Source of the DNA: Pelagibius sp.
GTDB lineage: Bacteria > Pseudomonadota > Alphaproteobacteria > Kiloniellales > Kiloniellaceae
Direction of reading: 5' to 3'
DNA length: 64,000 bases
Assembly (NCBI RefSeq): GCF_028289705.1
Contig: NZ_JANQOI010000032.1
Location: 1-64,000, forward strand
Below the pieces are notes generated by a model, which saw only the letters and a program-made list of their open reading frames with translations, did no database searches and had not been told where the DNA came from. The position numbers and the translations under genes are program-made. Positions 49,077 to 57,727 of this stretch are shown piece by piece (within the stretch, counting starts at the first letter, position 1; the number at the start of each line of letters is the position of its first letter).

Positions 49077-50405
49077 ATGCGCCTAACGCAGTACTTCATG
49101 CCGACCCTGAAGGAGACCCCGAAGGAAGCGGAGATCGTCTCTCATCGCCTGATGCTGCGCGCCGGCATGATCCGCCAGGCCTCTGCCGGCATCTACTCCT
49201 GGCTGCCGCTCGGCTACCGGGTCCTGCGCAAGATCGAGCAGATCGTCCGCGAGGAACAGGATGCCTCCGGCTGCCAGGAACTGCTGATGCCGACCATCCA
49301 GTCGGCGGACCTCTGGAAGCAGTCCGGCCGCTACGAGGATTACGGCAAGGAGATGCTGCGCATCCAGGACCGGCATGAGCGCGAGATGCTCTACGGGCCG
49401 ACCAACGAGGAACTGATCACCGAGATCTTCCGCAACGGGGCCAAGAGCTACCGGGACCTGCCGAAGGGGCTCTATCACATTCAGTGGAAGTTCCGCGACG
49501 AGGTGCGGCCGCGCTTCGGGGTGATGCGCGGGCGCGAGTTTCTGATGAAGGACGCCTATTCCTTCGACCTCGACTACGAGGCCGCCAAGCGCGCCTATCA
49601 GAAACAGTTCGTCGCCTATCTGCGCACCTTCGCGCGGCTCGGGCTCAAGGCCATCCCCATGGAGGCGGATACCGGCCCCATCGGCGGCGACCTCAGCCAC
49701 GAGTTCATCGTCCTCGCCGAGACCGGCGAGTCCGAGGTCTACTGCGACCGCGATTTCCTCGATCACGATGTGCTTGGGGACGACTTCGACTATCAGGACG
49801 ATACCGGTGTCCAGAAGGTGGTCGACTACTTCACCTCGCTCTACGCGCGCACCGACGAGAAGCACGACCAGGCCCTCTTCGAACAGGCGGTGCCGGAGGC
49901 GCGGCGCTACATCGGCCGCGGCATCGAGGTGGGGCACATCTTCTACTTCGGCACCAAGTATTCCGAGCCTCTCGGCGCAATGGTGACCACGCCGGACGAT
50001 CAGACCGTACCGGTGCACATGGGCTCCTACGGCATCGGCGTGTCGCGGCTGGTCGGCGGCATCATCGAGGCCTGTCACGACGACAACGGTATCGTTTGGC
50101 CGGAGGCGGTGGCGCCCTTCAAGGTCGGCCTTGTGAACCTGCGGGCCGCCGATGCGGACTGCACCGCTGCCTGCGACCGGCTCTACGCCCAACTCTGCGA
50201 GGCGGGGGCGGAAGTGCTCTACGACGACCGCGACGAGTCCGCGGGGGCCAAGTTCGCCTCCATGGATCTCATCGGGCTGCCCTGGCAGCTCGTGGTCGGA
50301 CCGCGCGGGCTGAAGAACGGCGTGGTCGAGCTGAAGCGGCGCGGCGGCAACGAGGAGCGTGCCGAGCTCGCGCCGGACTCCGCCGTCGCCCAGATGGTCG
50401 CCTAG
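49077..50405 (+). CDS. proS: Prolyl-tRNA synthetase
   Basis: Class II synthetase charging tRNA-Pro, 442 aa, the short bacterial form without the editing insertion. Motif 1 lies in [33 protein letters not shown], motif 2 in [33 protein letters not shown], and motif 3 in [21 protein letters not shown]; the C-terminal anticodon-binding domain follows. The stop TAG is formed by the TA target dinucleotide plus the first G of the palindromic element that follows. No lolCDE genes follow, unlike many relatives. Confidence 0.96.
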   Translation: MRLTQYFMPTLKETPKEAEIVSHRLMLRAGMIRQASAGIYSWLPLGYRVLRKIEQIVREEQDASGCQELLMPTIQSADLWKQSGRYEDYGKEMLRIQDRHEREMLYGPTNEELITEIFRNGAKSYRDLPKGLYHIQWKFRDEVRPRFGVMRGREFLMKDAYSFDLDYEAAKRAYQKQFVAYLRTFARLGLKAIPMEADTGPIGGDLSHEFIVLAETGESEVYCDRDFLDHDVLGDDFDYQDDTGVQKVVDYFTSLYARTDEKHDQALFEQAVPEARRYIGRGIEVGHIFYFGTKYSEPLGAMVTTPDDQTVPVHMGSYGIGVSRLVGGIIEACHDDNGIVWPEAVAPFKVGLVNLRAADADCTAACDRLYAQLCEAGAEVLYDDRDESAGAKFASMDLIGLPWQLVVGPRGLKNGVVELKRRGGNEERAELAPDSAVAQMVA

Positions 50406-50671
50406 GGCCTGTTGAGATTTATTTCGCCGTCATGGTCCGAGCGGATTTGGCCCGCGGTTAGGAGCGACGAGGAAGGACATGCCTAAGCATATTCGACGAG
50501 GAGCGACGCGGCCGCGGGCCAAATGCGCCGGATCCCTTCGGGACGGGGCAGATATTCGCCAGGGCCGCGTCACGGACGCCTTGTGGGGGATCCACCCCAC
50601 GGCGCCGCCCGCTCCTAGCCCTGGCGAATATCTGCTCCCGCCACGACGGCGAAATGAACCTCAACAGGCCC
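50405..50671. mobile_element. MITE-like palindromic element with TA target duplication
   Basis: A 267-bp non-coding element with 31-bp terminal inverted repeats beginning GGGCCTGTTGAG (28 of 31 positions matching), flanked on both sides by TA (50403-50404 and 50672-50673). Two further perfect inverted repeats are nested inside: 13 bp ATTTGGCCCGCGG (50445-50457 with 50512-50524) and 18 bp GCAGATATTCGCCAGGGC (50548-50565 with 50618-50635). No transposase is encoded. TA duplication points to mobilisation by an IS630/Tc1- or IS5-type transposase elsewhere. Confidence 0.8.
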
Positions 50672-51183
50672 TAACCGCGCTCGGCGACGATCCTGTCGAC
50701 GACCGCGGGGTCGGAGAGATCGCGGTGCCACCAGTGGCGGCAGCCCCGGCGCGCGCAGCGCCGGCGACGCCGCTCGTCCGCCTCCATCAACAGGGTGACC
50801 AGCAGGGTGAACGACGTCGGGCGTTCGTCGGGCGGCAAGGCGATGATCTTGGCCAGCGCGACAGCCACGCCGCCGCTGCCCAGGGGGTTCATCTTCGCCG
50901 CCTTGCCCAGCAGCACGGCGGGCGCAGACGTCAGACGAAGCCCGGAGCGCGCAAGCGCCGCCTCGGCGATCAGGCCGGTGGCGCCGGCCAGCGTGGCAAA
51001 GCTCGCCAGGGCGCGCAGCGCATCGGTCTGGTGGTCGTCGTCCTGGTGACGGAACCACCAGGCGCCCTTGTCCATCGGCACGATGCCCTGTGCCAGCTGG
51101 TTCAGGTAGATTTCGGTCCTGATGTCCAATCCGCCCGCGCCGCCGCTGTCTTGCCTCGACGGCGCGATGCTACTGCGGCGCAA
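50671..51183 (-). CDS. DUF5958-like protein of unknown function
   Basis: A frame of up to 170 aa that resembles DUF5958: LNQLAQGIVPMDKGAWWFRHQD in the N-half and CARRGCRHWWHRDLSD at the C-terminus with a Cys/His/Trp cluster. The family link is from memory of its pattern and is moderate. The start is unsure: TTG at 51183, TTG at 51129 just before the conserved segment, or an ATG at MDKGAWW. The stop codon uses the TA duplication of the adjacent element. It converges on proS. Confidence 0.6.
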   Translation of the reverse strand: MRRSSIAPSRQDSGGAGGLDIRTEIYLNQLAQGIVPMDKGAWWFRHQDDDHQTDALRALASFATLAGATGLIAEAALARSGLRLTSAPAVLLGKAAKMNPLGSGGVAVALAKIIALPPDERPTSFTLLVTLLMEADERRRRRCARRGCRHWWHRDLSDPAVVDRIVAERG

Positions 51184-51193
51184 CCCCGATGTC

Positions 51194-52075
51194 TTATGAC
51201 CGTCTTGGGGCCTCGCTCAGACCTCGGCGTGCTGCGGGTGGCCGCCAACCCGGACGGCGGAAGAGATAGCCGAAACCCTCGGACAGGGAGCGTGCGGCGG
51301 CCAGATCGCGGAACAGGGCGGGAAACTCCGAGAACCAGACCTTCAGCGGATTGACCGAGTCGAAGTCGCGGGCGAGGCCGTAGCGCGGCCGCTCCTCCTC
51401 GGCCTGGTAGGTGCCGAAGATGCGGTCCCAGACGATCAGGATGCCGCCGTAGTTCTTGTCGAGATACTTGGCATCGCAGCCGTGGTGCACCCGGTGGTTC
51501 GACGGCGTGTTGAATATGCGCTCCAGCGGCCCCAGCCTGCCGATCAGCTCGGTGTGGATCCAGGTCTGATAGGCCAGCACCGCCACCTGGCCGGCAAAGA
51601 CCACCAGGGGATGGAAGCCGATGAGCACCAATGGCAGGTGCACCAGGGCCGCCCAGGGGCTCTCGAAGATCCCGAATCGGAAGGCGACGGCGGTGTTCAT
51701 CTCCCGAGCGGAGTGGTGCACGGCGTGGGAGACCCAGAGCAGGCGCACCTCGTGGGCCACACGGTGCTCCCAGTAGTAGACGAAGTCGGCGACGATCAGC
51801 GCCAGGATGACCGTGCCGAGGGTGACCGGGATGGTGACCGGCGTCACCAACTCGTAGACCGTGAAGTAGACGAACACGGCGGCGGTGGTGAACAGCAGTT
51901 CTCCGGCCACATAGGGTATCTGGGTCGAGAGGCTGGCCAGGCTCTCCAGCAGGCGCTGGCCCGGCCGATGCCAGCGGATCAGGTCCCAAAGGGTCTCGAC
52001 GCTGAGCAGCGCGACCCCCACCAGCAGCGACAGGGTGTCCATCTGCGCCATCAGGTGTTCCATCTGGTCCAGCAC
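51194..52075 (-). CDS. Sterol desaturase / fatty acid hydroxylase family membrane protein
   Basis: Di-iron membrane oxygenase family, about 293 aa with four to five predicted helices. Three histidine boxes are visible: HRVAHE, HAVHHSAREMN and HRVHHGCD, with an additional His in TWIHTELIG. A GTG start at 52075 is preferred because AAGGGG lies about eight bases upstream; ATG at 52063 is the alternative. It is divergent from a TetR regulator with a palindromic operator between them, suggesting repression by TetR and relief by a lipid or hydrophobic ligand. The substrate is unknown. Confidence 0.88.
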   Translation of the reverse strand: MLDQMEHLMAQMDTLSLLVGVALLSVETLWDLIRWHRPGQRLLESLASLSTQIPYVAGELLFTTAAVFVYFTVYELVTPVTIPVTLGTVILALIVADFVYYWEHRVAHEVRLLWVSHAVHHSAREMNTAVAFRFGIFESPWAALVHLPLVLIGFHPLVVFAGQVAVLAYQTWIHTELIGRLGPLERIFNTPSNHRVHHGCDAKYLDKNYGGILIVWDRIFGTYQAEEERPRYGLARDFDSVNPLKVWFSEFPALFRDLAAARSLSEGFGYLFRRPGWRPPAARRGLSEAPRRS

Positions 52076-52152
52076 GTTTGCATCCCCTTGGGTACTTGCG
52101 GATCGATGGCTTGCCCGGCCGATCTTGGCAGGCAACCATTAATTATCTAACC

Positions 52153-52201
52153 TGACAATCAATTGGGGATGATCTATTGGTTGTCAAGTTTGACAATCAA
52201 T
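52153..52201. promoter_or_regulatory. Operator region for the TetR regulator
   Basis: TTGTCAAgtTTGACAA (52181-52196) is an inverted repeat that extends with one mismatch to ATTG...CAAT (52176-52201). The half-site TGACAATCAAT recurs as a direct copy at 52153-52163. The sites lie between the divergent desaturase and tetR genes and are the likely binding site of the TetR-family protein. Confidence 0.7.
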
Positions 52202-52231
52202 TAACGCCGGCAATCGACCAGGGAGACGCCC

Positions 52232-52816
52232 ATGGCCCGGCCCCGGGTAACCGCGGAAAGACGTGAGGAGATTCTGGCCGCTTTCGCCCGCTGTGTGGCG
52301 CGCGACGGCGTGGAGGGGGCCTCCCTGCAGCAGGTCGCCGACGAGGCGGGCCTGGCCCGCGGCCTGCTGCGCCATCACCTGGGCAACCGCGAGGAGATGG
52401 TCATGGCCCTGGCCGGGCGCTTCTGCCGCCACAGCCTGGAGGAGATGGCCGAGCTTCAGGCGATGCTGCCGAAGGCGCGGCGCCTGGAAAAGCTGATCGC
52501 CGCGCTCTTCACCGTCCACCATGCCAGCTCCGCACAGGAGCTGCAGGTGGGTGCCGCGCTCATCAATGCCGCCGCCGGCAGGCCGGCGCTGCGCAAGCTG
52601 CTGCGCGACTGGTACGACGCCTTCGAGGCGATCATCGCCGCGGAACTGCGCAAGGCCTATCCCAAGGCGCGGCGCGCCGCGGTGGCCGAAGTGGCCAGCG
52701 CCATCGCCGGCATGGCCTTCTCCGCCGACTCCCTCACGCCGCTGGGCGCGGTCGACGACCTCTTCGCCCGCTCCCGACGTGCCGCGCTGCGCCTGGCGGC
52801 AACCCTGGGCGATTGA
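52232..52816 (+). CDS. TetR-family transcriptional regulator
   Basis: A 194-aa repressor-type protein: N-terminal HTH (RREEILAAFARCVARDGVEGASLQQVADEAGLARGLLRHHLGNREEMV) followed by an all-helical ligand-binding and dimer domain. GGGAGAC precedes the ATG. It probably controls itself and the divergent desaturase through the TTGTCAA/TTGACAA palindrome about 35-55 bases upstream. The C-terminal part resembles the BetI-type group but no ligand is identifiable. Confidence 0.88.
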   Translation: MARPRVTAERREEILAAFARCVARDGVEGASLQQVADEAGLARGLLRHHLGNREEMVMALAGRFCRHSLEEMAELQAMLPKARRLEKLIAALFTVHHASSAQELQVGAALINAAAGRPALRKLLRDWYDAFEAIIAAELRKAYPKARRAAVAEVASAIAGMAFSADSLTPLGAVDDLFARSRRAALRLAATLGD

Positions 52817-52902
52817 TCCGCATTTCGCTGGACTCCCCGCCGGTGCCTTCGGTTAGGTTTCGCCGTGCTGGGGGGCGGACGGACAGTAGAGGATCGGGAC
52901 GG

Positions 52903-53325
52903 ATGGCGAGCAAGACCTTCAGGAAGCAATGCGCCGTCCTGGCCTATCGCAAGGGCAAGCGAGGCCCGAAGATCGCGCTGGTCACCTCGCTGGAGACCCA
53001 CCGCTGGGTGCTGCCCAAGGGCAATCTCGTGGACGGGCTCTCGGTGCGCGAGTCCGCGGCCTTGGAAGCCTTCGAGGAAGCCGGCCTGGAGGGCGAGCTG
53101 GCAAAGCGCAGCATCGGCACCTACGACTATCAGAAGACGGAATTGAAGGGCGGCGGCCTCTGCCGGGTCTGGGTCTACCCCATGGCGGTCACACGGGCAA
53201 AACGCCACTGGCCGGAAAAGGCGCAGCGCAAGCGCAAGTGGATGGATGTTAAGGCGGCAGCCGCCGCGGTGGACGAGCCCGAACTCAAAACCCTGATCGC
53301 CCGCTTCGGCAAGAGGTTCCGCTAA
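52903..53325 (+). CDS. Nudix hydrolase with degenerate Nudix box
   Basis: A 140-aa Nudix-fold protein similar to the diphosphoinositol-polyphosphate-phosphohydrolase-like group (WVLPKGNLVDGLSVRESAALEAFEEAGLEG). Against the consensus Gx5Ex7REUxEE, the first Glu and the Arg are both Leu here, whereas the Glu and the EE pair that bind metal are kept. The start MASKTFRKQ was chosen over an upstream in-frame ATG that adds a non-conserved Arg-rich stretch. Substrate unknown. It converges with the DUF2235 gene. Confidence 0.82.
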   Translation: MASKTFRKQCAVLAYRKGKRGPKIALVTSLETHRWVLPKGNLVDGLSVRESAALEAFEEAGLEGELAKRSIGTYDYQKTELKGGGLCRVWVYPMAVTRAKRHWPEKAQRKRKWMDVKAAAAAVDEPELKTLIARFGKRFR

Positions 53326-53355
53326 CGGCGAAACGCCACAAGCGGCAGCCGCGGG

Positions 53356-54585
53356 TCAGTCCGTCGGTTCTTGGTCCTCGTTTTCGTAGTCCCAGACGCG
53401 CCCGCTTTGGCCCTTCTCCCATTCGGGGAGGTTGTCTTTGACGGCGCGCTTGAGATTCTCTGAGTCATAAGGACCGCCGGGCTTGTCCCGATGATCGATG
53501 GGGTGGCCCTCATCGAGCGCTTGCCGCGCCGACCAGTGAACCCGCTCGTTCACCCCCGGCGTCTCTTTCTCCTCGCCGACCTGCTTGTCGCCGATCTCCC
53601 GGTCGTAGGGCGGGACACTGAGAAACCGCAGGACCTTGTAGGCTAAGGTGAAGGAGTTCTCGACACGGCCTGCCGCAACGGGTTCCGGTCTCAAGTCCAG
53701 CAGATGCTGTTTGAACTCCAGCCCGCATTCCTCGGCGCGCTGGACCATCCATTGCAGCGCGATGTCCGACAGGACGCGGTTTCTGTAGCTGCCGCCGATG
53801 TTGGAGTGCACGCCCGCGAACCAAACCTGTTCGACAACCTGCTTCGCATGCCCCTTCGCGGTCCAGAGGTCGGCCTTGAAGGGGCGCCGGCGCTCGTCGA
53901 CGGCAATCGCATGGTAAGCGTGTTTGACGGTCTTGCCGAGTTCAGTGTCGTGAAAGCCGACCCAGCGCCTGGAAAGCCGGTTGAGCAGCGGCGTCGGCGA
54001 CCCCAGGGCGCCGACCGTGTCCCAGACGCCGATGAAGTGAATGGGAAGGTCCGCCGCAAACTCGATCCCAAGCCCCTCGAGAGTCTTCTTGTAGGGCGAG
54101 TCCGCACGCTTGTCCGGCGGCGTCCGGTAGAGCTTGTAGGCCTCAGGCAGCCAGGCCAGACGCTTCTTGTCCAGCAGGCCGATGGCACCGATGAAGCCGG
54201 CGAGGGAGCGGGCCGCGAAGGCGCCCCGGCTGAAGCCGAAGATGTAGAGGCGGTCGCCCGGCAGGTAGTTGTTGGCGACGAAGCGGTAGGCTTCCTGCAC
54301 GTCCGTCGACAGGCCGACGCCCAGGGCGCCGCCGATCCACTTGTCGTAGAGCCCGGCATCCGTCCCGACGCCGGTGTGGTAGTAGGCAACCTGGACCACA
54401 CCCTCGGCATCGCGCGGCTTGACGCCCCGAACCACTTTCAGGACGTTGGTCGGCTCCTCCTTGAACTTGGCCTTCTCCGAAGCTTCCTCGGGCTCGTTCC
54501 AGGTCCCGTCGAGACAGATCACCAGCTTCTTGTGAGGCGGCTTCAGTGGCGGTGACGTCTGGGCAGCAGCGGTGGACTCCGACAT
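53356..54585 (-). CDS. DUF2235 alpha/beta-hydrolase
   Basis: A 409-aa protein of the DUF2235 family, related to T6SS phospholipase effectors of the Tle1 type. It opens with KKLVICLDGTWNEP; the nucleophile elbow is GFSRGAFAARSLAG, and VWDTVGALGSP and VWFAGVHSNIGGSY carry the expected Asp and His positions. The C-terminal 50 residues are charged and may be disordered. The start MSESTAAAQ is preceded by GGGGAAGGGGAA. No T6SS genes or immunity-like neighbour are present, so a housekeeping lipase or signalling role is as likely as an effector. Confidence 0.85.
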   Translation of the reverse strand: MSESTAAAQTSPPLKPPHKKLVICLDGTWNEPEEASEKAKFKEEPTNVLKVVRGVKPRDAEGVVQVAYYHTGVGTDAGLYDKWIGGALGVGLSTDVQEAYRFVANNYLPGDRLYIFGFSRGAFAARSLAGFIGAIGLLDKKRLAWLPEAYKLYRTPPDKRADSPYKKTLEGLGIEFAADLPIHFIGVWDTVGALGSPTPLLNRLSRRWVGFHDTELGKTVKHAYHAIAVDERRRPFKADLWTAKGHAKQVVEQVWFAGVHSNIGGSYRNRVLSDIALQWMVQRAEECGLEFKQHLLDLRPEPVAAGRVENSFTLAYKVLRFLSVPPYDREIGDKQVGEEKETPGVNERVHWSARQALDEGHPIDHRDKPGGPYDSENLKRAVKDNLPEWEKGQSGRVWDYENEDQEPTD

Positions 54586-54712
54586 TTCCCCTTCCCCTCT
54601 GCGCAGAGTTGTGCCTCCGGAGTCTAGTGCAGGCACGGACGATCAGGTAGACGCATTCATGCAAACAATAGAGGTAGTGCACCAAACGATGGGGCTAGCG
54701 TCCGGGGACCGC

Positions 54713-55219
54713 TTACCACCCCCTGGTGCCGGGTCCGCCTTTGAAGGGGCCGACAACTTCGGCCGTCCGCCAGCCGCCGTAGAAGTCCCCGTCCTGGGGG
54801 ACGACCCGTTCGCCGTCGACGAAGCAGGCGTCGACCCGCCCGGCGTAGAAGCAAAGGTGGTCCTTCAGGGCTTCGTAAGGGGACCAGGGGGCGGAATAGC
54901 TCCAGGCCGCCGCCTCGCTGAGCCGCGCGCCGACGCGGATCATCCAATAGCGAGCCTGGCCCTTGAATTCGCAAACCGTGCGCCCCGGCGCCGGCGCCAG
55001 AAGGGCGCGATCCACGTCCTCCGGGGGAATGTAGTAGCTGGGCGGATGGCTGGTTTCCAGAATGCGCAGGCCGCGCTGCGTCTCGGCGATGTAGCGACCG
55101 GCGAAGATCACCTTGAGGTGCCGGGCGGTGGGCTCGAGGCGCGGCGGGCGCGGATAGTCCCAGACCGACTCTTGGCCCGGGCCGGGCACCACACGGGACT
55201 TGGGCGGTGGATCGAACAT
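54713..55219 (-). CDS. DUF427 domain protein
   Basis: A 168-aa soluble protein of the DUF427 family. The family landmarks are VIFAGRYIAET, SYYIPPEDVDRALL, CEFKGQARYW, AAWSYSAP, FYAGRVDACFVDGERV, and the C-terminal FYGGWRTAEVVGPFKGGPG. Function is unknown in the family; the domain occurs in bacteria and fungi. It is transcribed alone and is divergent from the PEP mutase/ICL-like gene. Confidence 0.9.
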   Translation of the reverse strand: MFDPPPKSRVVPGPGQESVWDYPRPPRLEPTARHLKVIFAGRYIAETQRGLRILETSHPPSYYIPPEDVDRALLAPAPGRTVCEFKGQARYWMIRVGARLSEAAAWSYSAPWSPYEALKDHLCFYAGRVDACFVDGERVVPQDGDFYGGWRTAEVVGPFKGGPGTRGW

Positions 55220-55394
55220 GCGATAGATCTAGGACGCCCGTCCCTGAGGAAAAGCCCGGCATGACCCAACAACCAAACTTCGAGGACTCCCGAAGCAACG
55301 GCGTGAACAAATGCCATAGTGTTGAACCGTCGCAGTCTTGCCAGGGTCCGGAAGTTGGGCTCTGCCGTCTTGCCGAACCTCCCGGATACCCGCC

Positions 55395-56240
55395 ATGAGC
55401 CCCACTCAGATCGAAAAGTTCGAACGCTTTCAGTCCCTGCACCAGCGCCCCGGCGCTTTCGTGATCCCCAACCCCTGGAACGCCGGTACGGCGAAGATCC
55501 TGGCCGCCCTCGGCTTCGAAGCGCTGGCCACTACCAGCGCGGGTCTGGCCTTCGCGGCGGGCTACCCCGACGGCGCGCCGGAGCGGAGCCGCGCGGCGGT
55601 CCTCGAAAACGCGCGGGAGATCGTCGAGGCCACGCCCCTGCCGGTCACCGCCGACCTGGAAAACGGCTATGGCAACGTACCGGAAGACTGCGCCGAGACC
55701 ATTCGCCTGGCCGCAGCGATCGGCCTGGTGGGCGGATCCATCGAGGACGCCAGCGGTGACCCGGACGCACCGATCTACGAGCTCAGCCACGCGGTCGAGC
55801 GGGTCGCCGCCGCCCGCGGGGCGGCGCGGGACCTGCCGTTCCTGTTGACCGCGCGGGCCGAGAACTTCCTGCACGGCCGGCGCGACCTGGATGACACCAT
55901 CCGGCGCCTGCAGGCCTTTGCCGAGCTGGGGGCGGATGTTGTCTACGCCCCGGGTCTGCCGGACCTCGCGGCCATCCGCCGCGTCTGCGAAGCCGTCGAC
56001 AAGCCGGTGAACGTGGTGATGGGCCTGAAGGGGCCCGCCATCACGGTCGCGGACCTGGAGGCTGCCGGCGTCAAGCGCATCAGCGTCGGCGGCGGCTTTG
56101 CCCGCACGGCCCTCGGCGCCTTGGTGCGGGCCGCCAAGGAGGTCAGGGATCAGGGCACCTTCGGCTTTGCGGGCGAGGCTCTGCCCCACGCCGAGGCCAA
56201 CGCCTTCATGACCGAAGGGCGCAGCCCGCGGGACGGGTGA
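55395..56240 (+). CDS. Isocitrate lyase / phosphoenolpyruvate mutase family protein
   Basis: A 281-aa TIM-barrel protein of the ICL/PEPM superfamily, which cleaves or rearranges C-C or C-P bonds with Mg. Recognisable segments: VIPNPWNAGTAKILAALGFEALATTSAGLAFA, VTADLENGYGN with the Mg-binding Asp, GGSIEDASGD, TARAENFLHGRRDLDDTI, and GVKRISVGGGFARTA. It lacks the isocitrate-lyase KKCGH motif, so it is not a true isocitrate lyase. The start MSPTQIEKF follows the family N-terminus. Confidence 0.88.
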   Translation: MSPTQIEKFERFQSLHQRPGAFVIPNPWNAGTAKILAALGFEALATTSAGLAFAAGYPDGAPERSRAAVLENAREIVEATPLPVTADLENGYGNVPEDCAETIRLAAAIGLVGGSIEDASGDPDAPIYELSHAVERVAAARGAARDLPFLLTARAENFLHGRRDLDDTIRRLQAFAELGADVVYAPGLPDLAAIRRVCEAVDKPVNVVMGLKGPAITVADLEAAGVKRISVGGGFARTALGALVRAAKEVRDQGTFGFAGEALPHAEANAFMTEGRSPRDG

Positions 56241-56352
56241 CCCCCGCCGCCCGCCGGCTCCGTGCGGCCATTTCGGGCTTTGGCAAGGTCAGATGAAACC
56301 GCTATCGTGTCGCCGCCGCGCCACCGCGGGGAGCGGGAGACCGCCGACAGCG

Positions 56353-57681
56353 ATGCACAGTGATCTCAGGGGCCTGTCCCAGACCGCCGCCAGTGCCGCG
56401 GCGATGGATGCCTTCGATGCCACGGTCGAGGCCTTCATGGCCTACGAGCGCCAGACCGGCGACCGCCTGAAGGAGACCTTTGCGCTCGATCCGACCATGC
56501 CCATGGCGCTCTGCCTCAAGGGCTGTTTCCTGCTGCTGTTCAGCAAGCAGGCCCTGGTGCCCCGGGCCGCCAAGACGCTGGCCGATGCCCGCGCCGCCGC
56601 CGCCGAACGCGGCATCACCGGCCGGGAGGCCCGCCACCTGGACGGCCTGGAGCTCTGGCTGGAAGGCGACCTGCAGGCCGCCGCGGCGGTCTGGGCAGGC
56701 ATCGCGATCGACCATCCGCACGACATCGTCGCCCTGCGCATGGCCGAGTATCTGCACTTCTATCTCGGCGACGCGCCCGGGATGCGCAACTCCATCGCCC
56801 GGGCGCTCTACGCCTGGAACGACACAGTGCCCGGTTACACCTATGTCCTGGGAATGAAGGCCTTCGCCCTGGAGGAATGCGGCGACTACGCGGCGGCAGA
56901 AAGCGCCGGACGGGCGGCGATCGAGCGCAACCCGGCCAACATCTGGGCCGCCCATGCCGTAGCCCATGTCATGGAGATGCAGGACCGGCCGGAGGAGGGC
57001 ATCGCCTGGATCGGCGGGCTGGAGCAGCACTGGGACGGGTGCCACAACTTCACCTATCACGCCCACTGGCACCGCTGTCTCTTCCGCCTGGAGCTGGGCG
57101 ACACCGACGGCGTGCTGCGCGACTACGACGAGAAGGTGCGGGCCGATCAGTCGGACGAGTTCCTCGACGTCATCAACGCCGTCGCCCTGCTGTGGCGCCT
57201 GGAGCAGCGGGGCATCGACGTCGGCGGCCGCTGGGGCGAGCTCAGCGAGAAGTGCATCGAGCTCAGCACGAACCATCGAATGATCTTCGGCGACATGCAC
57301 TACATCATGGCCCTGGCCGCCGGGGACGACGGCGCCGCCATCGACGCAGCGCTGGCGGGCCTGGAAGACTTCGCCGAGGGCCGGGGCAGCGAGGAGGCCG
57401 CCGCCCGCGCCGCCGGTCTGCCACTGGCCCGCGCCGCCGTGGCCCATCGCCAGGGCCGCTTCGCCGATGCCATCGCCGCCCTGATGCCCCACCGCGCGGC
57501 CCTCTTCATGCTCGGCGGCAGCCGGGCACAGCGTGACCTCTTCGAGCAACTGCTGATCGACGCCGCCATGAAAGCCGAGGAGAAGGCCCTCGCACTGGCG
57601 CTGTTGTCGGAACGCGCGCTGCAGCGCCCCGGCAACCCCTGGAACCGCCGCATGACCGAGGCCGCCGCAGCCCTGCCGTGA
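56353..57681 (+). CDS. TPR protein related to TTC38
   Basis: A 442-aa helical-repeat protein resembling tetratricopeptide repeat protein 38. The repeats can be followed through PMALCLKGCFLLLFSKQ, GREARHLDGLELWLEGDLQAAAAVWAGI, MKAFALEECGDYAAAESAGRAAIERNP and the conserved AAHAVAHVMEMQDRPEEGIAWI, then NFTYHAHWHRCLFRLELGD. No signal peptide. The start MHSDLRG was preferred to an upstream Arg-rich extension. Role unknown; it is co-oriented with the OsmC gene 46 bp downstream. Confidence 0.85.
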   Translation: MHSDLRGLSQTAASAAAMDAFDATVEAFMAYERQTGDRLKETFALDPTMPMALCLKGCFLLLFSKQALVPRAAKTLADARAAAAERGITGREARHLDGLELWLEGDLQAAAAVWAGIAIDHPHDIVALRMAEYLHFYLGDAPGMRNSIARALYAWNDTVPGYTYVLGMKAFALEECGDYAAAESAGRAAIERNPANIWAAHAVAHVMEMQDRPEEGIAWIGGLEQHWDGCHNFTYHAHWHRCLFRLELGDTDGVLRDYDEKVRADQSDEFLDVINAVALLWRLEQRGIDVGGRWGELSEKCIELSTNHRMIFGDMHYIMALAAGDDGAAIDAALAGLEDFAEGRGSEEAAARAAGLPLARAAVAHRQGRFADAIAALMPHRAALFMLGGSRAQRDLFEQLLIDAAMKAEEKALALALLSERALQRPGNPWNRRMTEAAAALP

Positions 57682-57727
57682 ACCGGCGCACTAACGCCTG
57701 CGACCAGCCCCCGCAAAAGGAGATCCC

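Noticed and set aside
50479-51354. Plus-strand open frame running out of the palindromic element
   Set aside because: It starts inside the MITE-like repeat and continues antisense to two minus-strand genes; Arg/Pro/Gly-rich with no motif.
53356-54585. Toxin/immunity or defence pair around the DUF2235 gene
   Set aside because: The neighbours are a Nudix gene and a DUF427 gene, both widespread enzymes, with no secretion or immunity features.
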